Assembly (NCBI GenBank): GCA_014607495.2
Contig: CP053156.1
Location: 930,001 to 994,000 of the forward strand
Direction of reading: 5' to 3'
DNA from: Carposina sasakii
Taxonomy: Eukaryota > Arthropoda > Insecta > Lepidoptera > Carposinidae
Length of the DNA stretch: 64,000 nt
Shown here in pieces: positions 10,527-23,110 of this stretch. The position numbers were made by a program, and so were the translations under genes. A model generated the notes under the pieces. That model was not told where the DNA came from, did not search any database, and saw only the letters and a program-made list of their open reading frames with translations. Every line of letters begins with the position of its first letter. Position 1 is the first letter of the stretch.

Positions 10527-12485
10527 CTTGTTTTTAAAAAGGTTTTTTTATTTACAAGATATTTACACACATTACGAGTAGGTATGTGGACTTCTATATA
10601 TCAGTCGAACTTACAATAAATCGAACTGAATTAGGACTTATAGAAAGTTAAGGTTTGGCATACAGTTGCACTATCAAACGTCTTGTATAAGATTGAATTG
10701 TTACGTAAATGCAATGTTGCACTTCATTATAAAGGTTTGTATAACATTTTAAACATTACCTAAAAGAATAAAAATACAGCAAGACCCACATTTCAGCCAT
10801 TTAAGTTTATCAATTTCCATCTCTAGAAATGGCAATTGAAAAATATCTATTGTAATTTATTTGAATACAAAAGTTTATCATGAAATACCGAAAATGTTCA
10901 ATATTGATGACATATCAGGGTGTACCCTCGTCACCTGACTCCACACATAGTATGCAATATGTAGGCTCGCCGAAGATATTCCACAAAGGTACAATGGGTC
11001 TATAAGAATACTTTTGTCAAGCCTGCCAAATCGAGAACAAGAGGGTAGCTTATCATATGGATAGCTGTACTAAGGAATCGTATAATAGCATTTAGGACAT
11101 TGTGGTAGGTATATTAAACTACTGTAAAATTTTGGTATTGAAGCTATGTATATCTTTATATTAAGGTGAAGCTTATTTAAATTTTATACATATATTAAAA
11201 AGTAAAAGTGATTATGAACTCCGACCATATTTCGGCCAAGGCGACCAATCTATTCCGTTACTCTCATAGTCCGATGGGATGGAAAGCCGACACGACCGGA
11301 GTGAGATCAGGCGCAGGACCAACAGTTTTACGTGCTTTCACGAGGCACGAGCTAAGTGACAATTTTACAACATTAAAATCTGCACATGAAATAAATTCAT
11401 TGGTACAGGCCCGTGATTGGGAACGAACTTACGCCTCCCGCTTGGAAGGTGCACGTCTAAACCATTGGGCTATCACCGCTGGAAAGTAAAAGTATACATA
11501 CATTAAAAAGTAAAAGTATACATATTGCGACAGAATTGCGGGATCATAAATGCGATCCACAGCCACGTTCGGCATAGCGGGGTCAGTTGTTAGTTGCTAG
11601 CTGAACGTATAAAGTACAACGGTCATAATGCTGTCAAGGCACAGATTGAAGCACCGTAATGGCGGCGCGTTGCGCATATACCTATGCGTATTTTCTAGTA
11701 GGCACCGAGCATACTATGGTTTGTATGTATGGGTGGATAACGCGTCAATACACATCCCTACTCCATGGAACATCGTTACTGAGCTTACTATGAACGCTTC
11801 ACTCTGTGTATTGACGGACTCTGTCCGTTATTCCTTATAGATTCATGGTTGCTAGCTAGTTTATTGCCTGAGAGAATGACTGATATCCTTTGTAAACTCT
11901 TACAACTTTTCCAGTCATTTCCCAAGCATTAGGTTTTAATATGTGAAAATTTTAATACGAATAGGACTGCCTTCATATAATTTTAAGGTTTATCGGCTAG
12001 GCTAGGGTAGAAGAAAATCCATTGATAGAGTGTTTTTTGCATGTTAATATTGTACTGGTTTCTAAGGCCTCAGAAAAATAGGTTTTTAGCAAGCAATTAA
12101 ATAGAGGGGAAATTCATCACGAATACTTTCAGAGAAGCTTCCTCTCTGTAATGGAAGTCTTGATGGCGTTGGCGAGAGGGTTAACGTTTTTAAAGCAATT
12201 TTGTATTGAGTTATGGTGAGTACCTTCTTAAGTTTAAATATATAATGTGCTTTCAGAGTATTCGTGGGATAAAACAAACGTTTTTCAAAATTTACACGCT
12301 GTACCTATTAAGGGCGGATCAGAAATTACGTTTTTAGATTAAGTTGTTTTTGAAGGAATTATCGCAATGAAAATCGGAAAGAAATATTCAAAATCATATT
12401 CGATGGTAATTCTTTTGGTTTAAAACAAGTTAATTTACATTTTACTCGATAAAAGACTGATTAGAAGCAAGGTCGATTTTAAAAT
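10527..12485. other. gene-free stretch with one dispersed repeat
   Basis: Apart from the repeat at about 11215-11480, nothing in this AT-rich stretch can be supported as a gene. The open frame at 11628-11840 has no domain I recognise. Confidence 0.5.
11215..11480 (+). repeat. dispersed repeat with CTCCGACCATATTTCGGCC head
   Basis: The unit includes TCTATTCCGTTACTCTCATA, CCGACACGACCGGA and a GCACGAGC-containing segment. Part of the same sequence, including the TCTATTCCGTTACTCTCATA block, recurs at about 42825-42905. This identifies it as a dispersed repeat and not the small protein gene suggested by the open frame at 11208-11489. Confidence 0.6.
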
Positions 12486-12491
12486 CATAAG

Positions 12492-12810
12492 CATAGTAGA
12501 ATGATAAGTGGGAAGTAGGCTATCTCCGGCCCTATCCGCGACATAATTACCTACCATACTTGCCTGCCTCAGGGTTGTCACTTTTAGCTAAATATTAATT
12601 CAGTGCCTAGAAATTGGCCAGGGCCGGGAAGTTGTATTTTTTACTTGTGGTGTCTGGGTTCAGGGTTAGCCCCGACTGGCGCACTGAGAAACGGGTCGAG
12701 ATTTTGTTTGTGTGTACATGCGGCGACGCATAGATACTATGGCGCACACATAAAAGCCGCGCGCGGTGCGTTTGTATGAACATAACATACTTCCCACTCA
12801 TTCTACTATG
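12492..12810. mobile_element. MITE with CATAGTAGAATG ends
   Basis: Inverted ends CATAGTAGAATGATAAGTGG and its complement at 12786-12810 differ by a 2-base indel. They bound a 319-bp unit. CATAAG lies immediately before the left end (12486-12491) and one base after the right end (12812-12817), possibly a target duplication. The open frame at 12607-12801 lies entirely within it and is not a gene. Confidence 0.65.
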
Positions 12811-12945
12811 GCATAAGTGCCTTGGTCCAGGAATTTTGATAAAAATTTAACGTTTCAATTGCTTATCACTTTTCCCAGGGGTTTGATTGGATAGATTTAT
12901 AATAATAACACTCCAAAATTTTTACTAAACTAAAAACCTTTAGTA

Positions 12946-13180
12946 CTAGTGGACGCCCGTGACATCGACCGCGTGAACTGCAGAAAAAACTAAATGTCGA
13001 AATTATCCGGGATAAAAATATTTGCCCGAGATAAAAAGTAGCCCATGTGTTAATTCAGGGTGTCAGCTAACTCCATACCAAATTTTATTAAAATCGCTCC
13101 AGCCGTTTTTACGTGAAAGAGTAACACAAACATCCATCCATCCATACTCACAAACATTCGCGTTTATAATATTAGTAGGA
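12946..13180 (-). mobile_element. short non-autonomous Helitron-like element
   Basis: On the minus strand the unit begins TCCTACTAATATTATAAACG and ends GGGCGTCCACTAG, followed by T. This matches the Helitron layout (5' TC, 3' CTAG, insertion between A and T). It carries no coding sequence. Related copies are at 17857-18059, 19268-19470, 25374-25740 and 39128-39336. The TATAATATTAG end and the GGACGCCCG end are both recognisable across copies. Confidence 0.7.
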
Positions 13181-13285
13181 TTACAAACGAGAAAAATGGT
13201 TCGCCCGTACCGAGTTAGTAGTAGGTTCGTAGTTCGTAGCACAGCTACGAAATTAAACTTGATTGATACGCTTAAAAAAATTACA

Positions 13286-13505
13286 TAGTATTATTCATTT
13301 ACTTAGTCCCAAACTAAATAGTCTTGTGTCGTCGGTACTAAGCAATGTATATAATTTCATAAGTAAATAAGTATGTATAGAAACATCCATGAATCGGAAA
13401 CAAACATCGATATTCATCATATCAACGTTTACACCTACTGGGATTCGAACCCAGGCCCTAGACGTCACAGGTAGGCTCACTACCTACTACACCAATCAGT
13501 CGTCA
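13286..13505 (-). mobile_element. tRNA-derived SINE, full head
   Basis: On the minus strand a Pol III A box (TGGTGTAGTAGG, 13494-13483) is followed by a B box (GGTTCGAATCC, 13451-13441). A tail unit shared with the SINEs at 38475-38720 and 26268-26419 comes next. The head resembles a tRNA gene, but the downstream body shows it is a SINE. The open frames across it are shadows. Confidence 0.85.
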
Positions 13506-16500
13506 AATAATAGTAATGCAACCATAGACTTTACGGGCCCTTGTAATTTGAATTTATCTGTCAAAAGTCTAGCGAGGATATAACTTTTCGCGCTGTTTAT
13601 TAGTAGCACCGTATGTGATTCCGCTTATGATCATATTGCAATTTGTAAAGTTTTTACTAACAATTACAATTAAGTTACATTATACTCATGTACTATATTG
13701 TAGTAAAATTAATAATACAGTACAGTACAGTACTGCCTTTGAATTGTAAAGGTATTCTCGACAACGCGACTAGATGCAGGGAAGTGAGCTCGACGTCGTC
13801 GTCGCTGCCTCAAAACTATTTAATAACTTAACTATGAATTCATACACGCTGCATTGGGATCTTTAGTGACGTAATATATAGTACCAACTACTTTAGCGAA
13901 TAAAGAAGAAAACATAATATTTTCAATCGATTAAAATTATAATTCAATATACATATAAGATATGGGACAAGAAATCTCGATTGAAGTAGAACTATTTACA
14001 TAATAACAAAACTATGTACCTAATGATAACATCGTCAAGCGAATTATTTCACAATTTCCAAACAAACACAATGAACCGATATGACACACTTGTTTTGACA
14101 CATCGAGGTGTAAAATTACTTTAAAATATAAACAACAATGTCATTCAAAAGGATTATCCTAATGGAAAGATAAGAATAGGGTGAAATGGGTGGTTCTAAT
14201 TTTGTTCTCTCTTAGTATTGCTTTTGGAATTATGATGAAAATCACCGATTTCAATATCTATACATAATTTAATATGAATTATGGTTATTATCTTCTTATC
14301 TACTGACTTATATTGTTATTCAATTCAATGTACTTAATTGTATCACATATTTTGTTTGTCGTTTCTTTTATTAGTTGCCCTGCGGTGTTACTTCATTTAT
14401 TACTACCGCCCACGACTTCGTCCGCATAAACTTTAGATTTCCCGTTATTTCCTGTTCCCGTGGGAACTTATAGTAATCCCTACTTAATGGACCTATACCT
14501 ACGCCACAAAAGCTTTCTGGTTTCGAAAGTGATGGGTTATCTAATTGGAATTAATTATTACATGTTAATATCTTCCAATTAGATCTCACAATAAAATATA
14601 ATTTTTAATCACATTTGCTGAACGATATTGTATGAAGTAGGTATGTACCTTTTTTCAATATAATAAATAAGGAAGAGCCCCAATACTAGACATTTTCCGA
14701 GATAGTAAAGTAAGTAAATATGGACATGTGTCACAAGGAGCTCGCGGGAACGTTTCGAACGCCGTTTTATGTCCCACTATTTTCAAATTATGGCCCAATT
14801 TCTGAGATGAAGTCGCGCAATATGGGACCAACCCTATGTGCCAGGGTTATGAATTTTAATTGGAAAATGTCATATTTGATAGTGATTTGGAAATAAGTAA
14901 TACAAGGGATGGTCAACAATCAAGTCTAATCCATTTTGCCTTCAAGGGAAGGGGTCAAGGGGCGCAACTAGTGTTGAATACAATTATAGTTTTGTGGCTC
15001 GGTACAATTTTATCTAGGTATGAAACTGATCTCAATTTCGCTTATTATCATGTAGTCTAATCTTTAAAATTTCTAATATAATAAGCGATTCTACAAAGAT
15101 ATCGGTTTATATCACGCATCATACAAATATATTAAGTTATATCATATAATTATCAATATCATAGTTTGTGAGTAATGGATGGACGGATAGAAGGAGTGAT
15201 GCATGGATGGATGATTGGATCCATGATTATTTATAAGTGATCTACAAGCTAATCGTTACTTCAGACGTGACGTGGTGTTAGTGACGTTATTTAGAATACC
15301 CAGTGATAAATAGATGGCTTAATATGAAAATAGTAAGTATCATGGATATAATTAAATTATAATCTAACACTTAGAAAATTGATGATAATATTCGTAAGTA
15401 CTACCATTACGACAGGTTTGTGCGTAGGAAAATAAATGGCATAAGTTGAACATTCCAGTTTTTCGCTGCCCCAGTTTCCACGTTTCGTCTCCGTCGTGGT
15501 AAGTGATAATGATTTACAAGCTCTGCCGTGGTGGCAGGGAGGAAGCTACAGAACTGTCTCAATTTATCTCACTTATTTCTATAAGTTTTAAAAATTGATA
15601 ATCCTCGGTTAACTATTTACTTTGTTGACTTCTATGTATTTTCACTACAGAGTATGTTCATTTGTTGCTCGTAATTCATGCAGTAGCTACTCCATTATTA
15701 AACGATTATTATAAAATGCATACTATATTTTAGTATAGATTCGATGTTTGTAGTATTGACACTTTTTTCTTATTAGTCGAAAATAGAGCCTCTATGCATG
15801 GCAATACATATTTATTATTTATGTTTACTATTATATATGTTTCAAAGTATCAGCTTCAAATCTAACTAATTAATATTGACTGAACCCATAAACAACCATA
15901 AAAAAACAATGATTATTTTATGCACAAGATCGTCCATTGTTCACAATTAGCATCAAGTACACGGTGGCTAGCTCATCATAATGGAGTCGCTGTCCGAAGG
16001 CTGTACCTACGTTATACGAGTTACCTATTTAGTTATTGACATAGACTGTACTATGGAGGAATACAGGGAGAGTTGAGGTTGTGACCAACGTCAATATTGC
16101 TAGACGTAGTATATTGCATATCTTTTTAATTTAGTGTTTAAGCTCAACTCTAGATAAACCTTTTTACGCGTCGTATTTGTGACAGTTGGACACGTTAACT
16201 ATTTCCTTGTCATGTGTAATGATACCATTCTTAATGATGATACTGTCCCTACTGAGATAGAATATTAGTGTAATAAGTATTGGGGAAGCATCCTTAATAT
16301 CCTATCGATTATGGAACTTCAGCTGCCATAGTGTTTATCTCCACATAATAGGCGGCCGGTAAGGTCAGCATTTAATAATTAAGAATATTATACTCTACTC
16401 TGTGAAGAATAATGTATTTTAAACCTTGTACAACATAACTCAAATAGTACATGAGACTTAAAAATTTCAATCACCATTTATTATCAAACCACCGAAATTG

Positions 16501-17575
16501 TTAATCTCTCCACTGATTTATTACGCGGAATAAACAGGAGAACATAAAAATATTTATTTATTTTATAAGAATTGAAAACTTTAGATTTTTCTTTATTATA
16601 ATAATGATCGTCAATTATAGCAGCAATAATAAATTTAAGGAACACGTTAATTAGGGAAATTTTTATTACAATTTAAAATGTTCCTAGTGACTTTTTTCTT
16701 AGATAAAACGTAGTGGCATGGTATCTCCTTTAATCCACGATACACCATTTCAGAACCTAGTAATTTATATGTAACGTAAAAATCGAAAACCAGAAATAAG
16801 GAGCATTTCTTTTCACATTTGTAAGTGCCTGTTAGCTGACCTTTATGAGATACCCCATCGGAAATTCACAGTGTCGGAGATGAAATGATTAAAAATCTTA
16901 AAGTAGAATGGCATATAAGAAATAAATCTTTTATACTTTGAAAGCCATGGAATGGTCCTGAATGTTTTTGCAATTAAGCCCCTACTTATTATACTGCGTC
17001 AATACCCTAATAAATTCTTTATGAAAAAAGGTGTAACAAGAGTTACCAGCAGCTGTACCTAAGGTTTCGAAAAATACATTCCGGGTGCTAGTATAGCAGT
17101 GAATTGAGGCAAGTAGAATGTAGAACTCTTCTGTTATCTCAGGCGTACTTGTTAATTCGGGTTTACGCAGTATTTTATTCAACTGTTCATAAGTCAATTT
17201 TGGGTGGTTTCGAGGTTGAACAAGGCCAAGTATAATCAATATCACAAAACGTGGGATTAATGATAATACATTAAACACCTACTAGAAAACATTCAATATA
17301 TAGTTTTTTTCTGAAATCAGGACTGGCTTTAATATTGGGATGAATCTTAAGGCTGGAAGAACGTTCATTTAGGAACGGTTCCCTTCCTAGATTTATAACG
17401 TCTACTTGAAGCATGCTGTCTATTTGACCTTGCTCACAAGGAACACCATAGGTATGCAACTCAAAGATGAATAAAAGTAGCCATTAGTCGTTTAGACACC
17501 GAAAGATTACGAACAGTGCAACTGGCTGGATGCTACAGAGCGGCTTTGGGGTAGGAGTAAGACATAGGTGGCTTT
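13506..17575. other. gene-free AT-rich stretch
   Basis: No feature can be supported with confidence. Weak points are a GTACAGTACAGTACTG run near 13715, an ATGGATGGA-type simple repeat at about 15170-15220, and a minus-strand open segment at 17059-17278 discussed under rejected items. Confidence 0.5.
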
Positions 17576-17663
17576 CCCAGCATTTTTTTGGCATAAACTT
17601 ACTTTATTTGATGTATAGAGTACGTACCCTTCGTTAAGGGTGGCAACGAAAAAACAACCTGTA
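17576..17663 (+). mobile_element. MITE family A, 3' fragment
   Basis: Only the last ~88 bp of family A remain: the block TGGCATAAACTTACTTTATT, then CCCTTCGTTAAGGGTGG and the CCTGTA end. The CCTGTA end overlaps the first bases of a family B element starting at 17662. Confidence 0.75.
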
Positions 17664-17850
17664 CACAGAGTGTTTGTGACAGCCAGGCAAATATTGATAC
17701 CATGACTTTAGACCACGATTCTGAGGTGGAAAACACTGAAATTTTTGCAGGAAAATTCCAAAATTTTCCGACATCTTTTTCATATCTAAGGAAAAAAAAA
17801 TTTGTTCGTTTAAATAGGCCTTAGATAATAGACTTACGCAATAGTACCCA
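17662..17850 (+). mobile_element. MITE family B, partial copy
   Basis: Starts TACACAGAGTGTTTGTGACA and continues GCCAGGCAAATATTGAT. An AATTTTCC-containing middle matches, in inverted form, the region at 53060-53160. It shares terminal bases with the family A fragment on its left and abuts a Helitron-like unit on its right. Confidence 0.65.
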
Positions 17851-17856
17851 AAAGAA

Positions 17857-18059
17857 GATTTTTGAAATTTTTGTCTGTGCGTTTGTGCACGCTAATCTCA
17901 GAAACGGCTGAACCGATTTCGATGCAGTTTTCAGGAATATATTGTGACAGGTCCCACTTAACATATATTTTTATCCCGGGAAAATGTTTTTATCCCGGAT
18001 AATTTCAACATTTTGTTTTTTCTGTAGTGCACGCGGACGGAGTCGCGGGCGTCCACTAG
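17857..18059 (+). mobile_element. Helitron-like element, 5'-truncated
   Basis: The 3' end reads GGACGGAGTCGCGGGCGTCC then ACTAG, followed by T. The 5' TCCTACTAATATT end is missing. The body contains CGCTAATCTCAGAAACGGCT and TTTTATCCCGGATAA, shared with the copy at 19268-19470. Confidence 0.6.
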
Positions 18060-18074
18060 TAACCAATAAGCCCA

Positions 18075-18241
18075 TTTAATTAGTCACAGGATCACCCCAT
18101 ACAATTGGCGCAGAGAGCAAAGATTACTGATAATCAAATCAAAAATACATTTCCTGTGAGTTATAACACTGTCGTATAACTCAGCAGAATGGTACTTGTT
18201 TAGCATTTCAGTATTTGCCTGGTTGTCACCCACACCCTGTA
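18075..18241 (-). mobile_element. MITE family B, partial minus-strand copy
   Basis: Ends in CACCCTGTA at 18241. Read on the minus strand it gives GGGTGACAACCAGGCAAATA, ATGCTAAACAAGTACC and GAGTTATACGACAG, colinear with the full copy at 19827-20122. It shows the uninterrupted form of the site that an LTR element occupies at 46808. Confidence 0.75.
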
Positions 18242-19267
18242 TGTATGTAGTTTAAAAGTTTAATTTGTCATCAAGTTAATTAGAAGTTATATCTACGACG
18301 ACGGTAATAACATAACCCCAACATGTAAAATATGTATATGAAAATACCAATTTATTTGTAAATTGTATTGAAATAATTTCAGCGACGCGACGGATGGCTT
18401 CATCCGCAAGATTATGTAAACCAAATCTAGGAATAAATAAACGAATAATTCCACGGCCGAGATACGTCTTGGGAGTATGATTGGCTCTGATTCGATAATA
18501 TCTACCACAGACGCCTACAATTTTGTTCTTATATTTATGGATACCCACCAAGATTTACAAAAACATGGTATCTGTCACTGGAATATAAAACAGTCACACG
18601 GTTGTCATCACAATCCAAGTGACAGCTGGGTCGGGACTCGTGACGTCAACATGTGTCGAAAATAGGACCTGGAATCTCAGAATAATAACTTAAAACGCCA
18701 TATACCTTCTGATATCTGTTTAGACAACTGTACCCAAAAACTCCATCTCCGGTTATGGTTGAATAGGACAAAAATTTGTTACGTATAACATTTTGTTATA
18801 TACAAGGTGTAACAGTAGAGACATGCTGAAGTTTAAGTTAGGCAAGTTACACATCGCGATCGAATGAAATGAGAACAAAATGAGTTTACTGATTATGCTT
18901 TCATACTATTCAAACTAACATGTACACGTCAGGCATGGTATCTTATTCTTTATTGTACACAAAATTGTTTTTTGTTGTTATTACCAACAAACCATTATTC
19001 ACGGAATTAACTTGAACAGCTGATTTTACTCGGTCAATGTAAAAATTAAAGTTTTTGACAAACAGACATTCAGAGCTCTTTATTGTGCAGGAAATAAATA
19101 TGGAGGAAACTTTTTAAGCCAATAATCCAGTTGGAGCGGGAAAGTATGGAAACTCGACTGTCATGTTGATAGTTTCAGTTTACCTACTGTGCTTTTAGAG
19201 AGACAACCGCCATTTTAATTATTTTTACCTTTTGCCTACTGCCATTAGCCGAAAGTCACATTTACTA
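18242..19267. other. gene-free stretch
   Basis: No supported coding region. A possible family C MITE end (ACAAGGTGTAACAGTAGAGA) is at about 18803-18825. Overlapping open frames on both strands at 18276-18665 have no recognisable domain. Confidence 0.45.
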
Positions 19268-19470
19268 AACTACTTGTGGATGCCCGTGACTCCGACCGCG
19301 TGGACTGCAGAAAAAATAAAATGTCGATATTATTCGGGATAAAAAGTAGCCTATATGTTAATGGGACCTGTCACAATATATTCCTGAAAACTGCGTAGAT
19401 ATCGGTCCAGCCGTTTCTGAGATTAGCGTGCATAAACATCGATCCGTTATAATTTTATTATATGTATGTA
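19268..19470 (-). mobile_element. degenerate Helitron-like element
   Basis: The CTAG end has decayed to CTTG. The adjoining GTGGATGCCCGTGACTCCGA, ATTCGGGATAAAAAGTAGCC and GGTCCAGCCGTTTCTGAGAT blocks match the other copies. The distal TATAAT end is blurred. Confidence 0.55.
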
Positions 19471-19826
19471 AATATTTTTTTCTATTAATAGAAAACTTTT
19501 CTGTTAGATACATACCAAATATACATGTGGCTCCATTCCAAATTACTCCTGCACTTATGTTTGCACTTCCTATCCTATGGTAAATTGGGGTCACACGTGA
19601 GTGTTTGACAAATAAAAAAGCAATATTTACCTCCGTTCTTCACATGTGAGCCATCAATTTGATTGTCACTGTGGATAAAGTAGGAACTAAGTTTCCTCGT
19701 TTGGTATCAATTCCTAAGTAGTCTCAACTAGCGACGCATAATTATTATGTGTTTGTCTGTATAAATTAATGTGATACTATTTGATATGTAACGATTTACT
19801 AATATTATTGTGTATGTTATATTTTA

Positions 19827-20122
19827 TACAGGATGTGAGTGACAGCCAGGTTAATACTGAAATGCTGAGCAAGTACCATTGTGTTGAGTTATACGACAGG
19901 GTTATTACTAGCAGGAAATGCATTTTTTATCCGTACAGTAATTTTTGCTTTCCGCGCCAATTGTATTGAGTGGCCCTGTGGTTATTGTGTGACTCATTGT
20001 TATTTTATGAAAAAAAAAAAGTAAAAATTTGGGAATTTTCCTACGATTTTTTTTGTGGTTTTCGCTTCAGTTTGGATTTAGCTAATTAATACCTGGCTGT
20101 CACTTTACTGTCATATCCTGTA
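19827..20122 (+). mobile_element. MITE family B, full copy
   Basis: A 296-bp unit with inverted ends TACAGGATGTGAGTGACAGC and CTGTCA-CATATCCTGTA. TTA flanks both sides (19824-19826 and 20123-20125). It contains GAGTTATACGACAG without interruption. This makes it an empty-site reference for the LTR retrotransposon insertion at 46808-52853. Confidence 0.8.
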
Positions 20123-20273
20123 TTAAATATAAATAAAAAAAATTAATTATTGAAAAAAAAGGGGAGAAAGGTTTTAATCTTGTTTCTATAGTTGGTTTAG
20201 TTGAGTGTGCTCAATAAACTGCTAAAAAAAACATTATTTAAAAATCCTAAACCCGAATGCGAAAAAAATAAAA

Positions 20274-20389
20274 TATTTTCTAATGATGTAACATAACAAC
20301 TGAACAGCCAGGATCCACTGAAATATTAGCTTGGCTGTCGGATAATGGATCCCGACTGTTCAGTTGTTATGTTACATCATTAGAAAATA
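20274..20389. repeat. 116-bp palindrome with 44-bp arms
   Basis: Arms at 20274-20317 and 20346-20389 share TATTTTCTAATGATGTAACA and TAACAACTGAACAG with only two or three mismatches, separated by 28 bp. AGCCA and TGGCT give a further nested pairing in the middle. This is a minimal foldback or MITE and would form a stable hairpin if transcribed. Confidence 0.85.
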
Positions 20390-20638
20390 CTTTAATTTTC
20401 TTCAATAGTATGTATTTATTCCATAATAATATTATTCTAGACCACCGGACATATAAGTGCTTGTTTTTTTCTTTTCAGTTGTTTTATTAAGTACTTACCT
20501 ACATAGTTTGGTTCTTTTTTATGCAGTCGGGTTTTTGGATTTTTTAAATTATTTTATATTTTATACTTTATAGTTATATACTTTATATATATACGTATAC
20601 CTAGCTACGAATAGGTAATTTAATTTCCTTCATTTTCA

Positions 20639-20667
20639 CAATATGGCGTCCAGTAGTCGCCATATTG
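20639..20667. repeat. perfect 10-bp inverted repeat CAATATGGCG
   Basis: CAATATGGCG and CGCCATATTG face each other across 9 bp. The motif contains ATGGCG, also seen near 8410-8535. Its role is unknown. Confidence 0.6.
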
Positions 20668-20699
20668 GATTTTCACTAACGTCATGTCTTTAGTGACAC

Positions 20700-22009
20700 T
20701 TGCCGGATTAAGGGGAATCGATTGACGTGTGAAACATAAAAAACCAGCCTAGGCGTTTGGTCTGCATAGTGCTTCAAAGGAACATACAAACACACATTAC
20801 CACACCATGGAGTTGCAGAAGCGGGAATGAGTGGTGGGCCAATCTCGGTAAACACATTACCACTCTTTTGCGTCCCGCAGTCGGGTAAAAATTACTTGCC
20901 CGCTGCACAATTTTTCAGCACAAACTGAAAATTTGTTGCCCTCTGATAAGAGGCTTACGCCTTTATTATAATTTGGGTGTATACTCGTAAGCCTGGCGGT
21001 GAATCACAACGAAATTTTGGGTGCGGATTTAATTATTATTAATTACACGCCTTAGGAACAGTGTAATAAGGTCGAATATTAGACTGTTTGATCCGGGCGG
21101 GATTAAGATTCATGGTCTACTAATAGATTTTTTAGATGTACGTACTCGTAAATCCATACGTTGTTTTTTGTAACTTTATTTATGCAAGAAAAATAATTAA
21201 TCTATTTTAATGCAAACTAAGCGAATTAAAACATTATTGACCCCATTTTTAGCTACGCTAAGAAGGCAAGATTTTTTTAAATAAGTCACTTCTATAATTT
21301 ATAATATCTTTTAGTCACGTGCCCATTATAATCATAAACATTGAAAACATTTAGTTCAGTCATGAAATTGAATTTGAAGGTATACCTACTGAATTAGCAC
21401 AGTTGAGTGGTTCCCACTCAGAAGCAAGTATTTTTTGTGGTTAGCGGCTGTAATATCATACCAATTACGTAAATTTGATTACCATTTAACACAATAACAA
21501 GAGAAAATGTAATTCAAGAGAGTGAACTTTTTGAAATACAAGTCGAAACTTTTTGGATGGACAATTACATGATAGGCAGAGGTACTAATTTAATGAACTC
21601 AGTTCATTAGCTAGTTCCATTAGAACTAGAAGCATATGTATGTTATACTTGTATCGTCATACCGTTATCTGTTAATGTGGTGGTAAAACTTAAAATTCGA
21701 TTACGATACCTAGATAAAACTTTTTCCCATTTTAAAAAGTTTGCAAATTGGCTTTTTAAATTCTTTCAAATGATATACGAGTAGGTATCGAGGATGATTC
21801 TACCATTTATTTATCTATGGTTTAAATTATACACATAGCATGGGGCTTAGAGCCAGTATAGAGTGAAAAGTCGCGTACGGTTATGCAATAATCAAATATC
21901 TACCTACTTTACGGTATGGCGTCTTTTCTCTTTTACCGTTGGGAATTTTGCATGGTACTACCGCAAATGTCATAAGAATTTTGCCTGTCCATTTTTGTAC
22001 ATATACGAG
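20700..22009. other. gene-free stretch with two adjacent perfect palindromes
   Basis: No gene is supported. At 21591-21609 the palindrome TAATGAACTCAGTTCATTA is followed one base later by CTAGTTC-CATTA-GAACTAG at 21611-21629. Confidence 0.5.
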
Positions 22010-22382
22010 TACAGAGTGATTTTTAGTCGTTAACGTTCCCGAAACTACGGCATCTTCCCATCATCACGATCATTTTTCTCCATGGAAGCATACATGGGAA
22101 GTGTCTAGTTCCCAAGATATTAGGGTCCAAAGATGAGTAAATAGACTGCGTTTTTCTGCATAAATGCACAAGTCGCGCGTAGCAAGATTTTTTCACGAGA
22201 AATAATTAATATCTTTCTATGAAAAAACTAAAATAAACACTGTTCACTATAAATTTCGCCCGATCAAGTAATTTAAAAAAAATTACATCTTTTCACTGAA
22301 TTTTTTTTGGCATAAACTTACTTTATTTGATTTATAGAGTACGTACCCTTCGTTAAGGGTGGAAACGAAAAAACACCCTGTA
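22010..22382 (+). mobile_element. MITE family A, full copy
   Basis: Bounded by TACAGAGTG and CACCCTGTA and colinear with the copy at 5992-6379. It lacks the long T/A run of that copy. Confidence 0.85.
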
Positions 22383-22848
22383 TAGAACATAAATACGACT
22401 GTGTTCCCAAAATGGGGTAGTCAGAACTTCAGCATCACGTAGGAGATCCCCACAGTCACATTTATCATAATGGGATCAGATATAAAAGATCAATGAGAGA
22501 ACGCCCCTAAATTTCCTAGTTCCTTTGATGATGACATGCATAAAAGGAGATGTAGCTGATTCTAGGGAATCCCTGTATTAGCATAAGCATTTCTTTCTTT
22601 ATTTAACTTTTGTGAAAACCAATTGCTAATATTTGTGCATTGATAAACGATAAGCGATATGTCGATAAACGTAGATCTGATATCTATCATCTACCTACAT
22701 AATTTGATTTCAATACGTTCATCCACATGAATAAGCAATATTGTGACACAATAATACCTATCTACCATACTAGGTATACTTGATATTAACATAACACCGT
22801 GAACTAGCTACCTACTATGCTATTGTATTTAATTTCACAGCAGCGGTA

Positions 22849-23110
22849 TACAGGGTGTAACAAAAGGGGTATGTTAAACGAAATGCTTTGAAAATAGCCC
22901 ACTATGGATAAACTATCCACAAAAATAGAGACTTTAGATCACATGTTTATGTTTCAAGACTTTATACACATTCCTAAGTCATTTGGGAATCATTCTTTGA
23001 AAACCTCGTATTTCTTTAGAAAAAAGCATGTAAAAGGTTTGTGGGTGAAACAACGGTTTCCTATGTTTCGTTAACGTTTTCACTAGGAAGAATCAGACTA
23101 AGCGGGATAA
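22849..23110 (+). mobile_element. MITE family C, left part
   Basis: Begins TACAGGGTGTAACAAAAGGG and GTATGTTAA, followed by AATAGCCCACTAT and a body shared with 30478-30698, where the opposite end is preserved. The right boundary here is not clear. Confidence 0.55.

Noticed and set aside
13441..13494. tRNA gene on the minus strand
   Set aside because: Same reason: SINE head, no complete cloverleaf visible.
16982..17278. Minus-strand frame of 98 codons with a hydrophobic start, possible small secreted protein or exon
   Set aside because: Its first codon is GTG directly after a stop, the splice acceptor is weak, and no family is recognisable; a donor-like GTACAG after about 73 codons is not enough support.
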